Assembly (NCBI GenBank): GCA_021186555.1
Contig: JAJKFL010000039.1
Location: forward strand, 14,364,733-14,428,732
DNA: 64,000 nt
Direction of reading: 5' to 3'
Origin: Reticulitermes speratus
Taxonomy: Eukaryota > Arthropoda > Insecta > Blattodea > Rhinotermitidae
Part shown: positions 35,634 to 46,932 of the stretch, piece after piece
Numbering within the stretch: position 1 is the stretch's first letter
Layout of the letters: each line of letters begins with the position of its first letter
The notes under the pieces: model-generated
Database searches by the model: none
The model's input: only the letters and a program-made list of their open reading frames with translations
Told to the model about the DNA's origin: nothing
Position numbers and translations under genes: made by a program

Positions 35634-36931
35634 TTTTGTACAATTCTCACAATCAGCACTGATTACCAAACAGCATGAACTGACTGGTCTTTTTACTGAA
35701 CAAGGAGTGTGTTTGCTGTGAGGTACATGGTAAATATTATTCTAATTTGGACTAATTTCAGTCTTCAATGAGTTAAACAGGCGATGTATCCGGCACAAAG
35801 TACACACTGAATACATAGAGCATGTAAAATAAACTATGGCCAATTTTATCTTCTTCACAAGGTGTTCACATTTCAGTTTTAGAACAATGTTAACTGCTTC
35901 AATACACATATTTCTCACTGCTTTTCTCAACTGCATAGGTAACTGCAAATGATGGATTTGGAAGGACAGTGAAGGAAACAAGAGTGGTCTCTTTTTAAGG
36001 TAATATCCAATATGTCTGAATGGACTGTGCATGGCCACAAAGAACAGTTCAGGTACCTGGTTACTGCATGAAGAACAAATCCAAGACCTCCAATGTATGA
36101 GGTAGGAATGCTAACGACTCAAATACAAGATTAAGATTGCTTACATTGTAAATAATGACCAAAAAGACTTTGCTTATGGAAGATTTCTTGTTGTACTTGT
36201 ACTACCAATTTTATGGTTAATAAAATTACAGGATGAATGTTTAATTACCATAATGCTACTTACAAGGTGCACATGTACATGCATGTGTGCAGTTGCAGCT
36301 GTCATGTTAAATGCTGGCAATGATGCTTCAAAGAAAGAGCTCAAGCAACATGCACCATGTAACCACAAGAAACATGCAACATTCAAGACAATATCTGCTG
36401 TACTATAAAGTAAATTGTCAGTTAATGTGTAGGATAAACTTTGCCTTACTGCACATATACACAAATACTATAATTCCATTTTCAGTGTTCAAGTGGAGTT
36501 CAGTAACTGTGAATGTACTAACTATTGGTTTCAATTATGATGATTATTTTATAATTGGGATAGAAAACAGAGTGGACTGATGACTAATGTAAAATCAGAA
36601 ACTGAGAATTCAGATTTCAGTTAGCATCACCATGTTTCTGGATTCTGCCCCATCATCTAATATTCTGAAGAGGATACAACACTTCATAAACTTGATCTGT
36701 TTCTGTCAGCAGGTAAAAGGACACCTACTACGATGAATACATTAGAAAATGTTAATCTTGGTGTCAATTACTGAGCCCAATAACTGACATAAACTCTCTC
36801 TGACAGGCTCCAAGTGAGTATGTGCCTCCCCACCCTTTCATTTGAGAATGGAAATAGATCTAGTGTCTGAAATACTGTTTTGTATTTTTAATACTATATA
36901 ACGGACAGATCCCAGACACACAGTAATACTG

Positions 36932-37682
36932 GCTAGGGAAGAAAAGGTGCTACAGGGCATGATTGATAGACTAATTGAGATTGGAAGACGCTATGGAATG
37001 GAAATGAATGTTGCAAAAACTAAAGTAATGAAAATCTCAAGGCAACCATCCCCAATGAAAATTATGATAGATCAAAAACAAGTGGAGAATGTGGAATATT
37101 TCAATTATTTGGGTAGCATGATAACAAGTGATGCAAGGTGTACACGTGAAATTAAATCCAGAATTGCCATGGCAAAAGCAGCATTCAACAAGAAGAAGAA
37201 TATTTTCACCAGCAAACTGGACTTAAATTTAAGGAAGAAACTAGTAAAGCATAGCTTTGTATGGTGCTGAAACGTGGACACTTCGGAAAGTAGATCAGAA
37301 GTATCTGGAAAGTTTTGAAATGTGGTGCTGGAGAAGAATGGAGAAGATCAGTTGGACCGATCGTGTGAGAAATGAAGAAGTATTACACAGAGTCAAGGAG
37401 GAGAGGAACATCCTACATACAATAAAAAGAAGAAAGGCTAACTGGATTGGTCACATCTTGCGTAGAAACTGCCTTCTGAAACACATGATTCAAGGAAAGT
37501 TAGAAGGAAGGATAGAAATGACGGGACGACAAGGGAGAAGACGTAAGCAGCTACTGGATGACCTTAAGGAAAAAAAAGATACTGGAAATTGAAAGAGGAA
37601 GCACTAGATCGCACCCTGTGGAGAACTCGCTTTGGAAGAGGCTACGGACCTGTCGTAAGACAGACTACAGAATGAATGAATG
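36932..37682 (+). mobile_element. RTE LINE, 5'-truncated copy with a 31-bp target-site duplication
   Basis: Perfect 31-bp direct repeats (starting ACGGACAGATCCC, 36901-36931 and 37683-37713) bound the insertion. The plus strand codes for the C-terminal third of the RTE frame: LQGMIDRLIEIGRRYGMEMN, NVEYFNYLGSMI, YGAETWTLRKVDQKYLESFE, KANWIGHILRRN and LLDDL. It ends in sequence matching the RFGRGYGPVVRQTT terminus and a short ATGA repeat tail. The copy starts just after where the catalytic YADD box should be. There is a frame break near 37250 (KHSFVWC to YGAETW) and another in an A-run near 37570. Perfect duplication suggests a fairly recent insertion. It lies inside the SOWAH intron, antisense. 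Confidence 0.92.
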
Positions 37683-37713
37683 ACGGACAGATCCCAGACA
37701 CACAGTAATACTG

Positions 37714-39547
37714 AGAATTTGGGTCTTCTGATGCATCACACTATGTGGCTGGTGTTTCCTGACCTTTCAAAAAAATGTAATGCCATCACTGTCAAGGACT
37801 GATGGGTCCAACCCTTGCAGATAAAGGCATTTCATTATGCTCCTTTGACATGTCAGAAAATACTAGCCCAGCTACACAGTGTCACATCCCAGAAGATCTC
37901 GGTGCTCAAGAACACTGCTTTAGAAACTTCTAGTCTCTCTTGCACAGTACTACCATGTGTCATATACCATCTTCAGAAACCTTCAGAACTGAATTTTATT
38001 TCATATTTCACAGAAACTGTAGTACTCTTTTGTAGCAGAGGGACCAGTTACCCAGCATATGCTGTACAAGGAATTTAAAATTTTTATTTTGACATTGTTA
38101 TATGTTAAGTTAGTAGGGTTTTGGTGGGAATGTATGTATACACATCCATTTCAAATCCAGCCAACTTAGAAAATATTATGATAACAATGTGAACTAAAGG
38201 AATAACTGTTTGAGTTACTATTTTCTGACTACTGACAGAGCAATCCATGCACAATAAACAAAACACAATTCACATCTGGTACTGACATTTTGTGTCTAGT
38301 TCGACTTTAAATGTTAATGTGGGTATCATCACTAAACAGGTTATGATGGGTATCATCCTCTCAACATGTTCACCTTCAATTAAGTACAAAATTCCTGCAA
38401 AGTATGGGTTATATTTGCCCAGCATGAACCAATAGGAAGCTTGATATAATAAAATCTGTCTAGCAGTGTCAGACTTGAAGCATGTGAACAGACACAACGC
38501 TTCCCCATGATTTACTTGTGCAAAGAACTTCTCTCCCCAACACACACATCAGTGAACATGTTGTTCTGTCCTTCATACAAACCCAAACACTTTCATCATC
38601 ACCATACCCATTTTCTAAATGTCAATAAACAGAATGTTAGTTACATAAACACATTCAGGTTATAAGTAAAACTGCACATCCCTTAATGTATTAATGTCAT
38701 AAACACTGTTACTGAAAATTAGTTGTGTTTAAATCACAAAGCAGATAACCAGTGGAGGCATTATTGGAAATTCTTGTCTTACATTCAAGTTACTTGCAGT
38801 CTGTCACCATACCACAATGAACACAATGTTTTAATAATACTGTCTGTGTAAATTAAACACCAAGATTATTGTATACAACCAAACATAATCACAGGCAATA
38901 AATCTTAAGACAACCCTGCCATAAAACATAATGTAAGGAAAATCAAAAGTATTATAGAAAAGAATTAGATAAGCTAAAAAGTTAAAACACAACCAGGAAA
39001 TGTGACTACCTAGTCAGACACTATAAGCAACAGAATTATAATCTGATAAAATAAAATGAGCATAATTCTTTTATTAAAAAGTTAAAATTTGTATTCAGTT
39101 AAATAAATATGGCACTATAATATTGAGGAATGAATGCAGTACCATCACCACATACCAACAGAAAGTCTATCAAGAGAATGTGAAAGTACAGCCCCCAAAT
39201 AAATGATAAATAAATCATTTCCTTCTTCTACCGTTTAAATAAAAGACCAATTTGAAGAAAATTATTATCATTAATAAGACCATTAAAATATATGTAAATA
39301 TACATATCAGAGGAAAAATACTAAAAGGATCTCTTTCAAGTTAAATGTAAATAATCTGGTAAGAGACAGATGGACACTAAGTATATCCAGCATTAAGAAC
39401 ACACAATGTTGTGTTATAGGTGTTACTTTCAACAGTGTGTCCCCAAGTGAAGTTACATTTTTCATACCGTATGGGTTTTCATTCTTTTCCATAACTCATA
39501 AAAGCAGACCACTGAGGTTAACAATTCCAGTTAAGTGACTAATTCAC
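37714..39547 (-). other. SOWAH intron segment without recognised elements
   Basis: AT-rich, CpG-poor. The only repeat hint is CACAGTGTCACATCCCAGAA at about 37876, the end motif of the hairpin family. No exon was seen. Confidence 0.5.
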
Positions 39548-39810
39548 TTGTGCACTGGTCTGGCGATGCTTCCTGCGTTCAGAAGGCATCAGACTCCTGC
39601 GAAGGAAGCTATGATGGGAGAGTATGGACTTCTGGATCTTGGGGTAAGTGTTGTTAGCAGCTGGTGAAGGGTTAATAGAAGGCCTTACTATTGAAAACCT
39701 GTCACTAAAGTACTCACTCCTGAACGTGTCTGCAGAAACTGACGTGTCCTGGCTGGCTTGATACTGTCGTGGTTTCCGGCCACTCCAGTCCCTCAAGTTA
39801 GAATCTGCAC
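39548..39810 (-). CDS. SOWAH: SOWAH ankyrin-repeat protein, exon after the ankyrin repeat
   Basis: Minus strand: acceptor GTGTGTGGTTGCAG (start 39810). GT completes a Gly codon with the G left by the exon ending at 49149, giving KVYGADSNLRDWSGRKPRQY across the junction. The NLRDWSGRKPRQY segment closes the ankyrin unit and is characteristic of SOWAH. About 70 Ser/Pro-rich residues follow, including SEYFSDRFSIVRPS and SHHSFLRRSLMPSERRKHRQ. The 3' end is uncertain. Donor AA|GTGAAT (end 39548) leaves phase 0, but the next exon found needs phase 1. Donor CA|GTGCAC (end 39556) fits directly. Either the second donor is used or a small exon lies in the 15 kb intron. Confidence 0.85.
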
Positions 39811-39851
39811 CTGCAACCACACACATTTAAAAATAACATTTCACACTTTCA

Positions 39852-39856
<5 letters not shown>

Positions 39857-39886
<30 letters not shown>
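39857..39886. repeat. (TA)n microsatellite
   Basis: About 14 TA units just upstream (gene sense) of the SOWAH exon acceptor. Confidence 0.95.
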
Positions 39887-39888
<2 letters not shown>

Positions 39889-40372
39889 AATTATGGGTTT
39901 TGTGATGTTGGTACTGAAACTGCTGGATAGATTTTAATATCAAACCCTTTATATTAAATCTATGTAGGTTCAAATTCATGTCAGAAAGTTAGCTCAAAAA
40001 TTCCACATTTTTCCTTGCAACAAACATACTTGTATAAGGCTATAAAATTTCATCAGATGGCACAATATAGGACATATTGACTATTTGACTGTTTAAGCAC
40101 TTTAGGCGTGGCATTTTCAGAATACGTGTAAGTCACATTCATTGTAAATAACAATGTCTTATGGGATGTGAAGCCACGAGGCCTTCACCTTAGAGGGTTA
40201 AAGGAAGCAGCAGCTTCTTTCAAAAGTCATATCATTATACATATTTACATCTCATTTACATGCAACAGTCTATTCTCTGCTTCCGCTTCTACTATACAAT
40301 GTACAACATATCAAACTCCAACTGTTAAGAATAACTTTACATAGTGTTTTATACATAATTATTTGGTGTGTA

Positions 40373-40413
40373 TACTGCCTGATGATGATCCTACGGGATT
40401 GAAACAGGTAGGT
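40373..40413 (+). ncRNA. Hammerhead-like module, single copy
   Basis: Plus strand CTGATGA, extra T, stem II GATCC-TACG-GGATT, GAAAC, AGGT, A, then GG. The downstream tail (TAATATAACTCTGAGAGACA, TGTGCACTTGGTTGG) matches the tails of the foldback at 10.9-11.5 kb, so it is the same subfamily. The outer stem is weak here. Confidence 0.5.
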
Positions 40414-41272
40414 GTTTTTGAATTTTAATTTTAATGTTTTAATGTAATATAACTCTGAGAGACAAACTGTGCACTTGGTTGGCTTTTGTAATATTTTAAA
40501 CTTCATTACTTTAACAATAACAGAAGACTTGAATAAATCACGACATTTTAAACACATTCATTATCTGCCGTGCAGAGACTTATTAGCCATGTGTACGAAA
40601 ATTATAATTTACGATAATTTTCCTAACACTACTAAAGCACAAAGTTCTTCATTATGTAATGTCCCATATCTCTTCAGCTGTTAGTTTTTAAGAGGTTTAC
40701 TCAACAACATTCTGTATACATTTCTAGACTCCCCCATTCGATGGTAACCACCGTGATAGTATTATGTGAACTGTATAAATCAGTAAGTTCCCCACTGTGT
40801 CCTCTTCCCATCTACCACAGCTGCTCACATCCTGCCACCTATACCCCAGTCTCTCTTGTAGGCCTTTTAAGTTATCCCATTCAATACTTCGTGTGCGTTT
40901 CTTGCTTCACACATGCGTGAAATACCCTCTCGATATTGTATTAGCATAGTGATTTGTACAGCTGTCTGGTGCATGAAGATGATACAGTTATACATAATGA
41001 AGGCTGATACGCGTGCATCAGTCGGCAAACAGATACCAGGACGGCGTGATGATAGATCTGACACCTCCCTTCCCCTTGCGTGTGTCTGAACTTTCTCTGA
41101 CACCGCAGTTTATCAAATCAGGCTTCCTTTGAGAAACACCCGACGTCCAGTGAACAATTATGATGGCAGGACGATCACCTGATGAAGCCATATGTATATT
41201 ATGAACTTGTAACACAACCATCATCAAACCTATTAAATATCAAGAGCCATACAAAAACTTATACCTTAATTT

Positions 41273-41308
41273 TTCTCGGCACTGGAACTATGGTTCCAGT
41301 GCCGAGAA
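41273..41308. repeat. Perfect palindrome, 16-bp arms, 4-base loop
   Basis: TTCTCGGCACTGGAAC, loop TATG, then the exact reverse complement. It sits just inside the left arm of the surrounding foldback. Could form a stable hairpin in DNA or RNA. Not a bacterial-type terminator context. Confidence 0.85.
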
Positions 41309-41360
41309 GACTGAAGTGTGCCTTATGTATCAATTATTATAAACTGCCTACCATCCGTAT

Positions 41361-41644
41361 GTCACTGCGTTACAAGCCGGAAGGTCGCGGGTTCGATTCC
41401 TGATGGTGTAATTGGAATTTTTCATTGACATAATCCTTTCGGTCGCATATGGCCCTGAGGTCGACTCAGCCTCTAACAGAAATGAGTACCAGGAATATCT
41501 CCTGGGGGTAAAGGCGACTGGTGCGTAAGGCTGACAACCTTACCACCTTCATGTGCCGATTGTCTAGAAATCTGGGAGCCTCAACCTCCTGGAACCCTAA
41601 GGGCCTGTCCAGGCCTGTAATGGGATAGCTTTACCTTTACCTTT
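41361..41644 (+). repeat. tRNA-derived SINE, family 2
   Basis: Flanked by the perfect 12-bp duplication TACCATCCGTAT (41349-41360 and 41645-41656). Head with B box GGGTTCGATTCCTG. Body with GGTCGCATATGGCCCTGAGG, GAAATGAGTACCAGGAATAT and CACCTTCATGTGCCGATTGT. It ends in TTTACCTTTACC-type sequence, which is shared with family-1 tails. Confidence 0.9.
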
Positions 41645-41884
41645 TACCATCCGTATTTAAAACTATAGTTTTTATACTCATCTTATAATTTTACAGAACT
41701 TTTATGTATTTTAACACAAGTTTTGTGACGTATACTGTATGGGAATGAGATTTACATCCAACATGAAGGTATAAGTTTTTGTATGGCTCTTGATATTTAA
41801 TACGTCTGATGGTGGCTTAGTTGATAAGCCGAAACTAGTAACCTGTAAATTTGTACATTTTGTTGTGCGTGACGGTGGTTTGAA

Positions 41885-41885
41885 A

Positions 41886-41928
<43 letters not shown>
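41885..41928. repeat. (TA)n microsatellite
   Basis: About 22 TA units beyond the right arm of the foldback. Confidence 0.95.
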
Positions 41929-41931
<3 letters not shown>

Positions 41932-42299
41932 ACTGAGGCACACCGGGAATGTTTCACCTAAAGGTTTCCAGGTATTTCTGATCTACTTTCCGAAGATGTC
42001 TTAAGTTTCAGCACCATGCAAAGCTACACTCTAAATGTAGCATTTCACAAGTTTCTTCCTTAAATTTAAGTCTTACATCGTATGTCAATAATTCATACAT
42101 TTAGCCATTTCTGAGAGAAACTGTAATTTCTGTTACAACTGCATGTAAAGTGTAATAAGCCACCGGTACCGAACTCCACCGATACGCCACAGACTTGCCC
42201 TATAATTTTCGGTATACAGATCTAAAAACACGTTCAGTCGAAACCTGTTCACTAGTTTCGGGACTCAGACATGTGAAGGGACGCCTTAGTTGTTGTACA

Positions 42300-42509
42300 C
42301 ACGGACTGAAAACTTTTCAGCACTCTTCCAGACCGGCCTTGGGGCCTACCCAGCCTCCTATACAATGGGTACCGGGTCATTCCCGGGGTAAAGCGACCCG
42401 GGCGTGGCGTTGACCACCCACACACATCTAGCGCCGAGATTAAAGAAAGAGTACAGCTATACCTCTACTCCCCCTCTGGCCCTTCATGGCCTGTTATAGG
42501 GAGAACTTT
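42300..42509 (+). repeat. Family-1 SINE, 5' truncated
   Basis: From CTTCCAGACCGGCCTTGGGG through GCGTGGCGTTGACCACCCAC and AGAGTACAGCTATACCTCTA to GGCCTGTTATAGGGAGAACT. The tail grades directly into the ACTT array that follows, as if the array grew from the SINE tail. Confidence 0.85.
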
Positions 42510-42684
42510 ACTTACTTACTTACTTATTTTACTTACTTACGTACTTACTTACTTTACTTACGAGTACTTACTTACGTACTTACTTACTTTACTTACTTAC
42601 GTACTTACTTACTTTACTTACGAGTACTTACTTACGTACTTACTTACTTTACTTACTTACGTACTTACTTACTTTACTTACGAG

Positions 42685-42733
<49 letters not shown>

Positions 42734-42735
42734 TA
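42510..42735. repeat. ACTT/ACGT microsatellite with a 60-bp higher-order period
   Basis: Runs of ACTT broken at fixed places by ACGT, CGAGT and TTT. The pattern TTACTTTACTTACGAGTACT and its continuation repeats every 60 bp about three times, then reverts to plain ACTT. The encoded Tyr/Leu/Thr-rich frame is an artefact. Confidence 0.9.
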
Positions 42736-42994
42736 CGGACTGAAGACTGCATACTGAGATGTAAAACGGACTGAAGTCGATTCGGAATCCGATTCAGGGG
42801 TGGTGTTTTATGTTACGGTGTTGAGGAACATAACAGGGGTTCCCACAAAAAATTGACCACTACTGATTTTTGTCAAACACAACTAAGGTTGGAATCAAAC
42901 AAGACGACGGAGGTGACAGACGGTTTGTCGCGCATAGTGAGATGGTGTTCTGATTCCCATGCCGTGAGCTCATTTCACTTGAGTGTCCTATGAG

Positions 42995-43277
42995 AAGGGC
43001 CGGCCCGAGACAGGGGGTCGCCCCGGGCGGGGTAATAATTTGGCGCCCCTTCAAACCGACATTCTTTAATTTTTTTTTTCAGCGTAGGTCAGGGCTAACG
43101 AACATTTTCGATGGCGCGTGCCCAAATTGCAGATAATTTTCGGAGAAATCTTTTCGCATGTGGAAACCTGAGTTTACTAGCACCATACTTCCGATTATTC
43201 GAGTGACGTTTCAGCGCCCCTTATAGGTTGGCACCCCGGGCAGCTGCCCGGTGGGCCCGCCCCTTAGTCCGGTCCTG
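42995..43277. mobile_element. GC-rich MITE-like element
   Basis: Starts AGGGCCGGCCCGAGACAGGG and ends ...GGGCCCGCCCCTTAGTCCGG TCCTGCC. The ends are imperfect inverted repeats rich in GGGC/GCCC, with an AT-richer middle. This type of terminus is common among animal nonautonomous DNA elements. No coding capacity and no clear flanking duplication. Confidence 0.5.
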
Positions 43278-43320
43278 CCTGTCAACCTTTGCATCCCATT
43301 TATTGTAAGAAAACTAAATT

Positions 43321-43612
43321 TTTCCTGCGCACACAGTGAAGGCATATGGGGTAGCAGAGGTATAGCTCCACTCATTCTTAACCTCAGCACTAAATGGAGG
43401 TGAGTGGTTAACTTCAGGCCCTGGCGGCTTTATCCCGAGGAAAGAGCCCCCGGCATCCATTGAATATGAGGCTGGGTGGGCCTCAGAGCCGGTCTGGACA
43501 CTTTGACAACGAAAGAAAATGTTGCCCTTGCCGGGAATCGATGCACGATTCCTCAGTTGTCTAACCTGTAGCCTATTCACAACACCGCCTACGCTGTCCC
43601 GGCCCCATTTAC
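43321..43612 (-). repeat. Family-1 SINE
   Basis: Read on minus: head near 43610, a tRNA-like B box region at about 43528-43542, then the internal block with GTCCAGACCGGCTCTGAGGC, TGGAGCTATACCTCTGCTAC and ATGCCTTCACTGTGTGCGC end. Moderately diverged. Confidence 0.8.
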
Positions 43613-43789
43613 TTTATGTTCTGTCTTAACATCATTCTCCCATCTGTTCTTCGGCCTTGCAACTGGTTCCTTCCTTTCAGATTTACCTACTAAAATTTTG
43701 GATACATTTCTCACATCCCACACGTATTGACCCAGTTACATTTACTATGGCTACCAAAATGCTTCATAACCTTTAAGTCGTTAACCGTT

Positions 43790-44165
43790 AAGTCTCACAT
43801 CCCTCAACAGTGCGACCTGGCGACCACGACAGGCAAGGTACAGTACCGGTAAGAAACTGTGACTGGTTTAACCTTCGCCCATCGACCATCAGTGCGCAGG
43901 CGCAACTGTCCCCGTCGACTTGCTGGGGTTATAGGATGCCGATAGAAAGCTTTCAGTCCAGACAGTGGTGTCAGTGACGTGTGTGTCTACAGACTGGGAC
44001 CAAGTGTGAACACACTGTCGCTATCTTGTCGCTTCTGATACGTTCACAAACATACAAGCGGCGTCAGTTTGTGACTTTTTCTCGCGATTACAGTCACGGC
44101 AGTTCGGGGACACACTTATTGCTGAAGCCGAGCACTCTCAGTCATTTTAGAGCTGCTGAGACATA
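43790..44165 (+). other. CpG-rich segment upstream of a hammerhead-like module
   Basis: CpG-dense (43811-43905, 44020-44140) compared with the AT-rich sequence either side. It could be the 5' part of the element carrying the module at 44307, or an unrelated regulatory block. No coding exon was recognised. Confidence 0.3.
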
Positions 44166-44306
44166 ATGTATTTCTGTTCTTAATTTTTAATTTTATAATT
44201 TCATGCATCTATACATTTTAACATTGTGAGCTGCGTAAATACTTCTGTTGTAAAACCAACTATTGTGTATTTAGATGCAATAAGTACTTGTAGTTCTTTG
44301 ATAAAT

Positions 44307-44351
44307 ACCCCCTGAGGATGGCAATTTATTTGCCGAAACATATGTAGGGGT
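44307..44351 (+). ncRNA. Hammerhead-like ribozyme module, intact-looking core
   Basis: Outer stem ACCCC/GGGGT, CTGAGGA, extra T, stem II GGCAA-TTTAT-TTGCC, GAAAC, ACATATGT, A. All the conserved positions I can place are present. Single copy, plus strand, antisense to the SOWAH transcript. Confidence 0.6.
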
Positions 44352-44640
44352 TATAAATACATCTTATACTTGTTAATAATCTTGTGAATTTGTTGGTTTT
44401 GACTTAAAAGCTCACGATAAAATGTAAGGTACATACAACATAAAATTTAAAACATAATAAAAGTACTTGTGTCCGTGGTAAATAATAACGATTTTGTAAT
44501 TTATGCAACACAATGGGATGTCCAAGATAAAAATTCCGAATTATTAAATCGTATTTATCTTAGACCGAGTATCAGAACATACACATCAGGAGATCACCAT
44601 AACACTGAATTATTAATGTGTATCAGTTGAATCATTAACA

Positions 44641-44682
44641 ACCCTGCATGTTTCGGTCGTGTTTGATTGTTATCAGGAGACA
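44641..44682 (-). ncRNA. Hammerhead-like module, degraded
   Basis: Minus strand CTGATAA, a loosely paired stem II ending CGACC, GAAAC, ATGC, A, GGG. Position A9 and stem II are not well kept. Related by the GAAACATG signature only. Confidence 0.35.
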
Positions 44683-45022
44683 CCGTAGTACTGCAATGGA
44701 CATTACAATATATTGTACATCTGTCCGTGTCTAGATTAGTTCAGCGTCTTGTGGATCTATGCCCAGAATAAATTAGTTGTGTTATTGTACATCTATTTTG
44801 TAACACAAATAATTCATACATCTAACATTCAATCACATATGTGACAACAGTACTTAATTGAATAATAATTCTTGTTTATCAACTTCTCTGCCAGTACGGT
44901 TCAAAAAATTTAAAAAGTTCATAATGATTATTCAGTGAGGTACCATCAGCTTCCAGCTGTACAGAGGTGGGGATCTTTGTCCTAATTGAAGAAGCATTTC
45001 CACATTTCATTGAGTGTTCATT

Positions 45023-45024
<2 letters not shown>

Positions 45025-45071
<47 letters not shown>
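45025..45071. repeat. (AAT)n microsatellite
   Basis: About 15 AAT units. Confidence 0.95.
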
Positions 45072-45072
<1 letters not shown>

Positions 45073-45196
45073 TAATTTATGTAGGGTTTTCAAAGTTATT
45101 TGCATTGTACTGTGTATTTTGTGTAAAATTAATTAATCTTATACCATCAAATTACAACTAAATGAATTACCGTAGCCTCCTTGTCTTCAAGTCACA

Positions 45197-45311
45197 GCTT
45201 CCGGCCTGTTTTGATCATTTTTTCATCTTCAAGGAAGCATCTGCCTTTCTGATATGTGGAGTTAAAGTTTCCCTGAAGATGACCAAATGATCGAAACGTG
45301 TGGGAAACTTT
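45197..45311. repeat. Compact inverted pair of hammerhead-like modules
   Basis: Left module on minus (45197-45238): outer stem GCTTCC/GGAAGC, TTGAAGA, AAAAC. Right module on plus (45264-45311): outer stem AAAGTTTCC/GGAAACTTT (9 bp), CTGAAGA, T, an imperfect stem II, GAAAC, then GTGTG where the cleavage base would be G. The two modules are only 25 bases apart. Outer stems are well kept, but each module has changes at positions needed for hammerhead activity. Confidence 0.5.
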
Positions 45312-45798
45312 GATTTACATAAACAAGGGTACATTATTTAATTTAGGTGTACACACGCTTTGATACTATAAGCCTTATACCTTACACTACAAGGTCAATT
45401 AACTTATGTAAAGACATATACAGAGACATGAATATCTGTGAAAGTTCGCGGGAAAAGAGCAGCATTAGAAATGCTCATGTCTGTTTGCACAATCTATCAG
45501 GGGAAATAAAGAACATCCCCGAAACATACACTGAATGTTAAGAGCACAGATTTAGAGAGTCAATTCATCCACAATAACCAAATGCACATAAGATATCCCT
45601 CAAAGCGCGATGTCGACAGCCGGCAGTAAAGCCCACTACAATGGCCCAGTTGTGACAGTAACATTTTAATGGCATCAGCACCAACGGAAACAAATGTTCC
45701 ACTCCGATTCAGAAGAACTGTGTGGTCCACAAGAAGAAGGGGTGCCCAAAATATTCAAACATTTAATTTTCAATCATTAACATTACCCTACCAAAAGG

Positions 45799-46097
45799 GG
45801 ACCGGGATAGGGCAGTCGCGATATAGCAACTCGTTGTGGGCTGGATGGTCCGCGGTTCGAACCCCTGTTGGGGCAAGAGATTTTCTCTTTTCCAAACCCG
45901 TCCAGACCGGCCCTTTAGCCCACCCAGACTCCAGTACAATAGTTACCGGAACTCTTTACCGGAGGGAAAGCGGCCGGAGCGTGGCGTTGACCACCCACCC
46001 ACTTCTAGCGCCGAAGTTGAAAATGGGTAGAGCTATACTTCTACCTCCCGTCTGTGCCTCCATTGGCATGTTACGGGGCGACCTTTACGTTTACCCC
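45799..46097 (+). repeat. Family-1 SINE, near full length
   Basis: Head GCAGTCGCGATATAGCAACT with B box GCGGTTCGAACCCC. Body with CGTCCAGACCGGCCCTTTAG, GGCGTTGACCACCCACCCAC and AGAGCTATACTTCTACC. Ends GGGGCGACCTTTACGTTTAC. Confidence 0.88.
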
Positions 46098-46564
46098 ATT
46101 AAAAAGATCTATAATCCGACATGTCGGCAGTGAAATTTTCGTTTACAGTTACGTGCTTCTGTATTCAGACGCTCAAGACGCACGATGATAACCTACCCAT
46201 CCTCGCAAAGAGACGGCGCTGACAGTCTTATAAACAGCGCTCGAAAGAAAATAAGAAGTTGGTTGTACATCCCTGTCATGATGACTCACAATGCCACGCA
46301 TTGTTACGATCAGGATCATAGGACACCTACATGCAATGCAAGCTGCTGCTTTATCAGCCCTCGTGCGAGTCATCCGCACCGATTTAGTACGCCTATGGAA
46401 CACCGTGCTGGCTACTCAGAATTCATTCGGGCTTGGTGTTGCTGCTGTGGGAGAGCGTTTTATGAAGTTTTACGTCATTCTCACCACACATGAATGCTAA
46501 ATTCTGTCTTACTCGCCTTTGCTACATCCAGTGGGAAAGCGTCATCTAATGGAATGGTAATTCA

Positions 46565-46932
46565 TTCATTCATTCATTCTGTAGTTTGTCTTACGACAGG
46601 TCCGTAGCCTCTTCCAAAGCGAGTTCTCCACAGGTTGCGATCTAGTGCTTCCTCTTTCAATTTCCAGTATCTTCTCTTTCCCTTAAGGTCATCCAGTAGC
46701 TGCTTACGCCTTCTCCCTCGTCTTCCCGTCATTTCTATCCTTCCCACTAACTTTCCTTCAATCACGTGTTTCAGAAGGCAGTTTCTACGCAAGATGTGAC
46801 CAATCCAGTTAGCCTTTCTTCTTTTTATTGTATGTAGGATATTCCTCTCCTCCTTGACTGTGTGTAATACTTCTTCATTTCTCACACGATCGGTCCAACT
46901 GATCTTCTCCACTCTTCTCCAGCACCACATTA
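46565..46932 (-). mobile_element. RTE LINE, 3'-terminal fragment
   Basis: Minus strand is open for 118 codons: MWCWRRVEKISWTDRVRNEE, KANWIGHILRRN, GRRGRRRKQLLDDLKGK, ending RTRFGRGYGPVVRQTTE and stop at 46574. An ATTC/ATGA-type tail repeat (46561-46580) marks the 3' end. 5' truncated at about 46932. No frame break is seen in the retained part. No convincing duplication. Confidence 0.9.

Larger units (their letters stand above)
41195..41875. repeat. Foldback element with hammerhead-like arms, holding a SINE
   Basis: The left arm (41195-41265, minus) and right arm (about 41763-41850, plus) share GGTATAAGTTTTTGTATGGC then TCTTGATATTTAATA. The right module (41803-41843) reads CTGATGG, T, stem II GGCTTA-GTTGA-TAAGCC, GAAAC, ACTAGT palindrome, A. 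The left copy has lost the stem. Between the arms lie a 36-base palindrome (41273-41308) and a SINE with its own duplication (41361-41644), so the foldback is older than that SINE. Confidence 0.6.

Noticed and set aside
35443-35721. Long open frames of Met-Tyr-Val-Cys or Ile-His-Thr-Tyr
   Set aside because: Produced by a TATG microsatellite in every phase on both strands; no splice sites or family match.
42241-42290. Further hammerhead-like module around GTCGAAAC and GTTTCGGGAC
   Set aside because: GAAAC occurs on both strands, but no CTGANGA with pairing stem II can be placed.
42486-42743. Tyr/Leu/Thr-rich repetitive protein
   Set aside because: Translation of the ACTT/ACGT array; starts in a SINE tail.
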